The notes under the pieces: generated by a model
Databases searched by the model: none
Told to the model about the DNA's origin: nothing
The model's input: the letters and a program-made list of their open reading frames with translations, nothing else
In this document: positions 46,575-55,594 of the stretch, in pieces
How the letters are laid out: each line of letters begins with the position of its first letter
Position numbering within the stretch: position 1 is the first letter of the stretch
Position numbers and translations under genes: made by a program
Assembly (NCBI GenBank): GCA_023374045.1
Contig: JAIOTZ010000289.1
Location: 1-64,000 of the forward strand
Direction of reading: 5' to 3'
Length of the DNA: 64,000 bases
Source: Limonium bicolor
Lineage: Eukaryota > Streptophyta > Magnoliopsida > Caryophyllales > Plumbaginaceae

Positions 46575-49573
46575 TCATCAGTGAATTGGAATTTAATATT
46601 CTTCTGCAGGTCTGATAGAGGTTTGGCTATCTTTGAGAAATCTTGAATGAACCTCCTGTAGAACCCGGCGTGACCAAGGAAAGATCTGACATCCCTCACT
46701 AAAGCAGGTGGAGGTAGTTTTTCTATCACCTCCACCTTGGCTTTGTCCACTTGGATTCCTTCTTTTGACACCTTGTGACCGAGCACAATCCCTTCTTGTA
46801 CCATGAAATGGCACTTTTCCCAGTTGAGTACTAGGTTTGTCTCCTCACAGCGCCCAAGGATTTGATCTAGTTGCTCCAGGCATATCTCAGCTCTGCCCAT
46901 ATAGACTGAGAAATCATCCATGAATACCTCAATGCTTTTCTCTATGAAGTCGTTAAATATCGCCATCATGCACCGTTGGAAAGTTGCAGGAGCATTGCAG
47001 AGACCGAAAGGCATCCTTCTGTATGCAAATGTTCCATATGGGCAAGTGAAAGTTGTCTTATCTTGGTCCTCTGGAGCTATCGGAATTTGGAAGTACCCGC
47101 TGTAACCATCGAGGAAGCAGTAGTACTCCTGGCCTGCTAGCCGCTCAAGCATCTGGTCGATGAATGGAAGCGGGAAGTGGTCCTTCCTTGTAGCGTTGTT
47201 AAGTCGACGGTAGTCGATGCACATCCGCCATCCAGTAGTTTGTCGTTGGGGTACCAACTCGCCCTTCTCATTCGGAACAGCAACGATTCCTCCCTTCTTG
47301 GGTACGACTTGAACTGGAGAAACCCATGGGCTGTCAGAGATTGGGTAAATGATTCCTGCATCGAGAAGCTTCAGTACTTCTGTTTTGACCACTTCCTTCA
47401 GGTTGGGATTCAGTCTTCGCTGGGGTTGTCTCACTGATTTGTAGCTATCTTCCATGTAGATTCTGTGAGTGCAGAACCCTGGATTAATCCCCTTCAGGTC
47501 AGCGACCGACCATCCCATGGCTCCCTTGTGTCTCTTGAGCACCTCTAGGAGTCTAGTCTCTTGCAGGTTAGACAGAGATGCAGAAATAATAACTGGAAGA
47601 GTGCTACTCTCTCCCAGAAAAACATATTTAAGATGTGCAGGAAGTGATTTCAATTCCAGAACGGGAGGTTTTTTATAGATGGCAACGGTTTTTGAATAGG
47701 CCGGTCCAATTTCTACAGGATAAACAGTTGAGCTGAAATATGCCCGTCCTTGATTTAGTTGTTGAATGATTGAGGCTACCTCTAGGTTATCTTTGTCATC
47801 TTCAATTGACAAGTTTAAAATGTGCCTTAAAACATCCGATGATTCTAACAGGGAATTTTGTTCATTGTTACTGGCAGGGAGATAGTCATCCTCTAGGTCA
47901 GGTAAATCCTCTATTAGGTCAACGGAAAATATAGCATGAGAAGAGGTGTTCTTTCGCATCATTTTATTTATATCAAAGCTAAGCTCTTCTTCATGAAATT
48001 TTAAGGTAATTTTTCCTTTATCCACATCTATGACAGTTTTAGCAGTTCGTAGAAAAGGTCTACCTAGAATCAGTGGTACCTCAACATCCTCATCCATATC
48101 CAAAATGACAAAGTCAGCAGGGAAGAAAAACTTACCTACCCCGACGACCACATTTTCAACCATTCCTCGAGGTGTGATTGAGGACCTGTCAGCCAATTGA
48201 AGATTGAATTGGATTGGAGTCAGCTCACCCGCATGCAACTTCTTGAACATCGTGTATGGCATGAGGTTGATGCTTGCTCCTAGGTCACAAAGACCGTATC
48301 CACAATCTATGTCTCCAATAGAGCATGGGATTATAGGTTGGCCTGGATCGCCACATTTTGGAGGTAGCTTCTGCTGGATTGCTGCTGAACAGGTTTCAGT
48401 CAGCTGGACGATGTCTTTCTCCTTATACTTCCTCTTATTTGAGATCAGATCCTTGATGAATTTAGCATAATTAGGCATCTGTTTGATGGCGTCAATAAGA
48501 GGGATATTAATGGTGAGTTTACGGAAGACATCTAGAAATCTTCCAAACTGCTCATCAAGCTCTCGCTCTTTGAGACGGTTTGGAAAGGGTAAATCGTGGG
48601 TAAGTGTCTTTCCCTTAGTGTTATTTACAGTAGTTAATTTAGAGTTGGAAGAAATAGGAGCCTGGGTCTCCTTATGATCTACCTCAGGAGGGGCAGATTG
48701 CCCTGATGGTGCACCGACCGTAGTAGAATGGGGTTCGATGGCTTCATCAGGTAGGTTTTCTGCCTGTTTCTCTTTGTTCAGGTTTCTTCCGCTTCGTAGG
48801 GTGATTGCATGTAATTCTTCGACGTTCTCTTCATCTACATCAACCACCGCATTTGAGACCGTTACTACCTTCAAATGCTCCTTGGGGTTTGGATCTGTTT
48901 GGGAAGGTAGGGAGCCGGAAGGCCTTTGCTGTAGTAGGAATTGAGTCAACTGACTCATTGTTCCTTGCATTTGTACCATGGCCTGCTCCAATTTCTGCTG
49001 ACCAGATGTCAGATTCTGGTTAACCACAGACTGTTGTTCTTGAGCCACCATTAGTTTGTCTACCATCTCTTGTAGTTTGGCATTGTTCGAGTTCAGCGAT
49101 GGTTGCTGGAATTGAGACTGCTGTGGTCTTGCCTCGTTGTATTGATGCCTTGAAAATCCTGGTGGTGCTCCTTGAATTCCTTGCTGAGGTTGCATCTGGT
49201 GCGAGTTCAGCGCATTGTTTGGATTCCCATACCGGAGGTTTTGGTGCTGATTCTGCACCCAGGGTTGCCTGTTGTTGAACTGGCCTATGACATTGGCCTC
49301 CTCGGTTTGCCTCATCTCGGCTACTAGTGGGCAGTCCTCATAATCGTGTGCATCCCCACACTGAGAGCAGCAAGCTTCGTTGGTACTTGTAGATATTTTC
49401 TTGGCGGATTGCTTGGAGGTCGGCCCCATGGTGAGCTGCTCGAGCATTTTTGCCATGCTCCCCATCGTAGTTTTCATCTGTGCTTGCTCGGCGGCTAGCT
49501 GTTCCATTATCGGGTCTGGAGCTCGGAAGAACTGTGACCTATTGAGAATACTCGTCCTCCATTGCTGCTCCAT
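46520..49573 (-). CDS. Athila Gag C-terminus, protease and reverse transcriptase (1017 codons, open)
   Basis: Continuous frame. Residues 69-81 form C-x2-C-x3-H-x4-C (knuckle). Residues 100-230 are Q/N-rich. Aspartic protease motif DLGA at 430-433. RT runs roughly 725-960: PWVSPVQVVPKKGG, WRMCIDYRRLNNATRKDHFP, FLDGYSGYFQIPIAP, MPFGLCNAPATFQRCM and the catalytic FMDD at 884-887, all intact. The frame ends at 46520 inside RNase H, with the continuation in another frame at 46574. RT copies the element RNA; protease matures Gag-Pol. Gag N-terminus is in other frames upstream. The open RT is the least decayed coding unit in the window, but gag and integrase lesions make it non-autonomous. Confidence 0.92.
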   Translation of the reverse strand: MEQQWRTSILNRSQFFRAPDPIMEQLAAEQAQMKTTMGSMAKMLEQLTMGPTSKQSAKKISTSTNEACCSQCGDAHDYEDCPLVAEMRQTEEANVIGQFNNRQPWVQNQHQNLRYGNPNNALNSHQMQPQQGIQGAPPGFSRHQYNEARPQQSQFQQPSLNSNNAKLQEMVDKLMVAQEQQSVVNQNLTSGQQKLEQAMVQMQGTMSQLTQFLLQQRPSGSLPSQTDPNPKEHLKVVTVSNAVVDVDEENVEELHAITLRSGRNLNKEKQAENLPDEAIEPHSTTVGAPSGQSAPPEVDHKETQAPISSNSKLTTVNNTKGKTLTHDLPFPNRLKERELDEQFGRFLDVFRKLTINIPLIDAIKQMPNYAKFIKDLISNKRKYKEKDIVQLTETCSAAIQQKLPPKCGDPGQPIIPCSIGDIDCGYGLCDLGASINLMPYTMFKKLHAGELTPIQFNLQLADRSSITPRGMVENVVVGVGKFFFPADFVILDMDEDVEVPLILGRPFLRTAKTVIDVDKGKITLKFHEEELSFDINKMMRKNTSSHAIFSVDLIEDLPDLEDDYLPASNNEQNSLLESSDVLRHILNLSIEDDKDNLEVASIIQQLNQGRAYFSSTVYPVEIGPAYSKTVAIYKKPPVLELKSLPAHLKYVFLGESSTLPVIISASLSNLQETRLLEVLKRHKGAMGWSVADLKGINPGFCTHRIYMEDSYKSVRQPQRRLNPNLKEVVKTEVLKLLDAGIIYPISDSPWVSPVQVVPKKGGIVAVPNEKGELVPQRQTTGWRMCIDYRRLNNATRKDHFPLPFIDQMLERLAGQEYYCFLDGYSGYFQIPIAPEDQDKTTFTCPYGTFAYRRMPFGLCNAPATFQRCMMAIFNDFIEKSIEVFMDDFSVYMGRAEICLEQLDQILGRCEETNLVLNWEKCHFMVQEGIVLGHKVSKEGIQVDKAKVEVIEKLPPPALVRDVRSFLGHAGFYRRFIQDFSKIAKPLSDLQKNIKFQFTDECMTAFQNIKDKLCLPRL

Positions 49574-50365
49574 TGGCGAAGCTCCTCACAGTAGGACTCC
49601 ATAGATGCCATGAAATCCTCCCCACTTTTTGCTAGCAGGTTTCCTCCTAGGGCGGATCTTATCTCGCCTCTGTTTTCGTCTTTTAATCCCTGGAAGAATC
49701 CCTGAGCCAATGAGGTGATGTCCTGACCATGGTGAGGGCACTGGCGGAGTAGCTCTTTGAATCGGTCCCACGCCTCACAGACTGTCTCACTACCCATCTG
49801 TCTGAATGCCATCAGGTCGGCAATCATTTGTCGTGTCCTGGAGATGGGATATACTTCTCGTAGAATTTATCCATCATCTGCTCCCAGGTGGTAATGATGC
49901 CTGGCGGTAGTCGATGGAACCATTTCGAGGCTTCTCCCGATAGACTGTGCTGGAACAGGCTCAGTCTGGCTATTCCTCCAATCCTTGTGATAAGCCCAGG
50001 GAATCCAAGTGCACTAGAAAGCGATGTACATGGTCCAATGCATCCGCTGGGTCTGCACCTGAGAAAGTTCCTGCAGGGTGATTTCTAACAGCATTGGATT
50101 GATGAGAAGGTTTTACCTTTTGCCAATCGGCTATAAGTTCTGCAGTTAGATTTGGTAGAACCACTGGCCCTCTTCTTGGTGTGGCTGGTGGTCTGTTTAT
50201 CCTTCCCATCGTGTATTGGGTCACTGCACCTCCTCCAATTTGGTCATGATTTGCTGCCATATTGAAGTCAAGCTGCCTTCTTGTTCTCAGAGCTTGAAGG
50301 TAGGCTCTCTCGATTTCGGGATCGTAGTCTGTATCCGGGGGACCAGTTGAGCGTGTTCTTCGCAT
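49507..50365 (-). pseudogene. Athila Gag N-terminal remnant
   Basis: ATG at 50365, MRRTRSTGPPDTDYDPEIER, continuing to 49970 with RRQLDFNMAANHDQIGGG. Then a frame shift around SLFQHSLSGEASKWFHRLPP (about 49930-49970) into YEKYIPSPGHDK (to 49838), and a third piece from 49827 with AFRQMGSETVCEAWDRFKEL. These are the gag motifs of plant Ty3/gypsy elements (Retrotrans_gag). Frameshifts at about 49975 and 49832 and a stop near 49507 break it. Confidence 0.88.
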
Positions 50366-50616
50366 CCACTAGCTGCTTTAAAATCAACCAGAGAGAAGGG
50401 AACAAAATGCGTGGAATTTAGAACTAAAGTAAACAAGGAAATAAATAACTAAAACAATGAACTTAAAGTGCTTGAAAATTAAATAATAGAATAATGAAAA
50501 ACAACTGTATAAAATGGCACACAAATTAAACTTAAAAATTACACAACAAATAATCATAAACAGGGTGTTGTAATAAAGTATGAATTAACCAAGGCTAGGG
50601 ACTAGACAAAGTCAAG

Positions 50617-50634
50617 TCCCTGGCAACGGCGCCA
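50617..50634 (-). other. Primer-binding site (tRNA-Asp) of the Athila element
   Basis: Plus-strand TCCCTGGCAACGGCGCCA; 17 of 18 match plant tRNA-Asp 3' end, with C to T at one position. Three bases inside the right LTR. Confidence 0.9.
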
Positions 50635-50637
50635 TTT

Positions 50638-52306
50638 TGCAAACGGTAAAATTGATATAATAAATACTAAGAATAATCCTAGAAATAATAAATCAAAAAG
50701 ACCGTCGGGTTGCAAAAATCCAGGTCGCAGCAGTATAGTAATTAAAAGCGACCTATATATCAATCCGCGGGACTTGAGGAAAATAAGTCTAGCCTTAGAC
50801 AATTGGTAATAAAAGGGGGGTTTGTTTTTGTTCTGTAAATTAAAATAAAAGACAACAAGAAATTAAATAACAGTTAAGAATTAAAATAACAAAATATTAA
50901 AAGTGGTTTGTGAAAATGGAAGAACGGACTCTAGGTTCAGGTTTTACTCGTTTGATTAATTATGCTATTCTACCTGTTTAATTAAGAATAAACTGGCAAA
51001 ATTTCTTTTAGAGTCTTTAGATTTAATTCATAAATTCTAATGACCTTGTTTACCAGAACATGCAAGGTCTGATTTGGACTCAAGCAAAACACATGTAAAC
51101 GGCTAATTAAAAAGAATATATTTTTGCATCTGAAATATTAGATTTATTCAATCAGAATAGATTTTTCTACAGAACATAACAATTAATATGACCTATCCAT
51201 TTATCACAGATCTGATCAAAACAGATTTCGTAGGCAATTTAATAAACACATGTAATTTATTAAAAAGCGAGAGAATAACATTAATTGTATCAAATTATAA
51301 TTAATTTAAACCGGTAAAATAAAGTGCACAATTAAAACAAACTAATAATAACCATCCCCCAGAGTATAAAATATTCTAGCCTGACATATTAAATAAATAG
51401 ACAGATACAAGAGTAGAAGAAATCATCTATTGTTGGACTCCTGACGTTGCTCTGCTATTTTTATACCGGGACGAATTGCAATATGGATAATAATTGTGGA
51501 GGTGTAAATAAATAGAGAATGTGGTGGAATGGAAAATAAAGTGGAATATGTGGTGGAAGTGAAAATAAAATAAAGATGGAGTGGTGTGTGTACGTGATAT
51601 GAGAATGAAAATGAAAAATGGAAAGAGATGGTGGGGGATAGTGGTCTGCTTGTGATGAACGATTCTGAGAGGAAAAATAGAGCAGATGGATGGATGCAGC
51701 AACAGGTGTGTGGATGATCTGGAATGGTTAATGGATGTGGGTATTTATAGCATAAAAATAAAAAGTAGTCAAAGTGGTAGATGTGGCTGGTGGAGAAAAA
51801 AATGGAGCTGACGGTGCCTAATATGACTACGAATGAGCGTGTTTACATTTTCCCCGTTTTACTTTGCCTTTTAGAAAAGCATAGTCTGCAAAAAGCAGAC
51901 TTCTTTTTTTTTTTTACTATCTGTCTGCGCGTACGCAGACTTCAAAAAGTTTTTAAGTTTTTTTTTAAATCTTCCGGCGCTTGTTTGGATTTTTTTTTAT
52001 TATTTTTTAAATCTTCACGCGCAGACTTCACAATTTCTTTTTTTTTAAAGAAATGTTTCCTTATTTTTGTTACATTCTAATTGTCCCAGATTCTATTTGA
52101 GCTCCGATTTGTTCCCGGTTTGCGGTTGGAAAGCTCGTGAGGAGAACTATGCATTTCCACCATCATTTCCTGATTTTATCATATAAATTGGTATCAGTTC
52201 TTGATCAAGAGTCATGAAAAGCATAGATAAGTGTGAGAAAGTGCGTAAAAAGTACACAAAATAAGGATTTAACACCTATAAAACTACATCAATTTCACAC
52301 TTATCA
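50638..52306 (-). repeat. Right LTR of the Athila block, 1669 bp
   Basis: Starts TGCAAACGG, ends CACACTTATCA. Compared with the left LTR it lacks many 1-10-bp pieces, especially around 51440-51600 and 51830-52140. The TATA motif is at 51742-51749. Confidence 0.92.
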
Positions 52307-52910
52307 AATCACCCCACACTTAGCCTTTTGCTTGTCCTCAAGCAAAAATCTCAAACAATAGTCCAAGCAAGCTAATGGAACTCAACTCAAAAGGAAGAGC
52401 ACAAAAGAGGTCAATATTAGCTTTACCAATCAAGGGGTAATTTAGTTAATTAAGCACAATTCATTTTTGTTTTTTTTTTCACAAAACAGGAAGTCATTCA
52501 AAGCTAACAATAGAGAAACAAAACCATAAGAACCTTGCCTTTAGCAATGAGCCAAACCACCTTTTTCATTCACAAACCGTTAGAACGACATGGGGCATGA
52601 AGTAAGATCTTATTCCATCATACCTTTCAATGCCACATACTCTTGATCCATAGAGAGAATTAAATTTTCATTCAGCACAACGATTGCACATTTTTTTTCT
52701 AATTTAAGCGCTTTTAATTTCTTTCACCACAAACTTTTCTCTCCACTTATGTAATGGCTTTGGGTCAACTATCCCAGATCACAAGGACCTTAGGTAGCTA
52801 GGTGATGAGGCACCCCAAAGGACTTAATAACCAAGTGGACGAGGCCCGATTTTTGGATCAGAATTAAAATTAAGCATGCTCAGGATCAGCGGAGTACCTT
52901 GCCTTGTTCT
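52307..52910 (-). mobile_element. Second partial Athila 3' internal copy ending at a deletion junction
   Basis: Matches 43291-43893 closely. It stops at CCTTGTTCT, where the host LTR resumes with TTCTCGAACC (52907 on). TTCT is present at the corresponding point of both parents (43890-43893 and 32280-32283), so the junction has 4 bp of microhomology. Confidence 0.85.
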
Positions 52911-55589
52911 CGAACCTCCGGCTACATGCCAAATGGTTCCATTAATTCTAAGCATTACACTGCATTCATAGCTACTACTCCCGTACTTACCCCGTTATCC
53001 CATTACTTTGGTTTAACTTAACGTTCTTATACGTTCAACTTCCTTAATTAATCCTCATACTTGTTTCCCATTTATATACTTACTCCCTTACCATTGCTAC
53101 TTCATTAATGGTGTATTACTACATACATATGCATATACATGTTTTGGCATACACATATATACCAACATACGATTACTATAACCATATGATAAAACACTTT
53201 CTTTCTTTCTTTCTTTTTTTTGTAAGTTTTGGGTCGTCCGACCCACATTCGGACCCAACCTATGGGTCGGCCCATTCCAGTAAGTTTTCCGTCTTCTGAA
53301 ATTGTCCCGTCCGACCCATACACCTCTGGGTCGGACCATTCCAGTAGTTTTTGGTTCCGTGGTCTGTGCCCGTCCGACCCACCGTCCTCCCCAACCTCTG
53401 GGTCGGACCGGTCCAGAACCTACCTACAGATTTTGTTTTTCACTTCTTGTCTTACCTATTTCTTCCCCAATCTTCCTACATGTAATCCCACATGTTTTAA
53501 CACTAATTAAGCCCTCTAAATCACCTTAATTCATCCCCAAATCCATTACTAAATCCATCAAATAACTTACACAATTCCTCACTTCTTTCTAACACATGTA
53601 ACAGTTTTTGTTACACTTATGCTACAGATTTTAGAACTCAATTCTCCCATCCAATACTTCCTCAACCAATGCCATTCCTAGCATCCTAAATACCTTTCCA
53701 AGCAAACACAATACCTATACCCAAGTCCAACATTCATTCTACTAAGTCTTGTACTCTCATTCCTCCTAATCCCTCCAATGAAATCCAATATCTCTTGCTA
53801 CAGATTTTACATGTCTCCTCCTCATTCTCTCCAATTACCAATCCATGGTCATTTAACATCTCTACTAACCCCAATACATACTTTGGTTCTCCATTCACCA
53901 AGTCACTCTTAATACACAATTCCTACTAAATTTCGCCATAGTTCACCTATTTTCCTTACTTATCCACACATATCCTTCCTCATCAAATTCATCCCTATTC
54001 TAGCAAAACCACAAGGGCTCTACCAGCACACATACAAAATCTTAATACACCACTACTTCTTCAATCACAATACTAATAATCATTACTTCCTCCAATAGCA
54101 TACTAATACACATACACCATTCATTTGGCTCTAAGGCCCACAAATCCACATTTTTGCTCACAAATACTCAAACATCCACACTACAATACTAGTACAATGG
54201 TTTAGGTTCTTTTACTTGTTTACCCATTCCCATTACACTAATGCATTAAATTAAGCATTAGGAAGGAGCTCTTACCTTGAGCTTTTGATTCCTTCATTTC
54301 TTTTCCATTTCTCCTCCTCCTCTCTTTCTTGTCCGAATCAGTTTTGTGGGGAATGGAGTTGTCAAACTCCATCCCCATCACCCAACTACACACAAGACAA
54401 GTATAATTAATACACTAACCCTAGATTCATACTAATTCATTGAGATGTTCAAAACAAGATTTCTAGGGTTTACCTTTGGAGTGTTTTAGGAGGGGTTTTA
54501 GCCCTTGGTTCAAGAAGGAGAATCCATCACCATTGCTAGGTGAAATCGATGCTCAAAGAGAGAGAAAAATAAGGCATTACAAAGGGCCAAAAATCAGCTA
54601 CCAAAGGAAGGTGGAGAAAACTTGAATCTTTTATGGAGATTTTTACCTTGTTGGAAAGAGGAGACTCCAAGCTCCATAATGGTGTGCTTTTCTCTTCAAA
54701 TGGGGAAAACCCATGAGATGAAGTTACTCATTTTCGGATTTGAAAAGATAGAAATGTAGAGCTTGAAGAGAGGAGCAAGAATATGTACTTATTTTCTTAT
54801 TTGGAGCTTTAATATGGCTTGAGCATGAGGTAGAAGAGGGGCTGCCATGGGAGTCATTTTGGAGCTCCAAAATCGGCTGAGAGGAGCAGGAAGGAGGGAG
54901 TACTCACGGTGGGAAGAAGAAAGAATAGGCGAGAGAGAGAAAAGTGAGGAAAAGGGTAAGGTTTTACTTTGTACTTTTCTTTTTACTTTTGACTTTTCAA
55001 CCCATTAAAGTATTAGTTAGTTTGTGTGTGTATGGGAGTGTCTCACACTCATAAAAACCGGCCCCCACAATTAATTAGGTTGGGGCGTTTTTCGTCTTTT
55101 ACAGAAAACGCTCATTATTTTACCCGGTTTTGATACTATTCACTAACCGGGCCCGTTTTCCAGAATTTTCTCGTTTCTTTATTTTTATTGGTTATTAAGC
55201 TTCCATAAATGCTTAATAATATTTATTTAATGACTTATAATTTTTACGGGTTCGTTTGACCACTTAAAATCACGTTTTCAGGTTTTCTCAAAAAGCGTGC
55301 GTTAAAGCTCTATTAGCGTTTTAATACATTATTTGGATCCGTTTTCTTCGGGAGTTGTTCCCATATATTATTTAGGTCTTATTAACCCTTTAGGATCCAT
55401 ATAATACGCTAACCGAGGTCTCATACCCCCTATGGTTATTTAACGCTTATTTAGCGTTTTTCGCTTTTCAAGCGTTTCTTTATTTCTTTTGGATTTATTT
55501 TTCCTCACCAATACTACTTAAGCATTATTAGGCTCTTAAATAAGGATTAGAATAATCTTAATCACTATATTTAAGTTTGGGGTATTTCA
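52911..55589 (-). repeat. Right (5') LTR of the giant-LTR element, part 2
   Basis: Resumes at the position equivalent to 32284 and runs to the GGGGTATTTCA end, followed by the CTGCT duplication. Confidence 0.92.
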
Positions 55590-55594
55590 CTGCT

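Larger units (their letters stand above)
41563..52910 (-). mobile_element. Athila (Ty3/gypsy) block: LTR-internal-LTR-partial internal
   Basis: Order on the plus strand: LTR (41563-43290), internal with gag-pol (43291-50637), LTR (50638-52306), then a second partial copy of the 3' internal region (52307-52910). Primer site is tRNA-Asp. Integrase, RT, protease and gag are of Athila type. The right end is not an LTR end but a deletion junction; the host LTR also lost about 921 bp (31359-32279 of its partner). The left flank is TCGAA; the right flank TTCTCGAA reflects the host LTR at 32280-32287. This looks like the remainder of a tandem array. Confidence 0.88.
30736..55589 (-). mobile_element. 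Giant-LTR retrotransposon without recognisable genes (LARD-like)
   Basis: Exact CTGCT duplications (30731-30735, 55590-55594). The plus-strand ends are TGTAACACC and GGGTATTTCA, so on the minus strand the LTRs start TGAAATACCCC and end GGGTGTTACA. LTR length is 4256 bp (left copy), the internal region 5934 bp, and the primer site (iMet tRNA) and polypurine tract are both clear. The internal region holds no gag, protease, RT or integrase that I can recognise. This fits a large retrotransposon derivative mobilised in trans by a Tekay-like chromovirus; lineage is inferred from the termini. The insertion splits the CACTA TNP2 gene. Confidence 0.9.

Noticed and set aside
47137..49023. Several 60-90-codon plus and minus frames across the Athila pol
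   Set aside because: Shadows of the 1017-codon pol frame.
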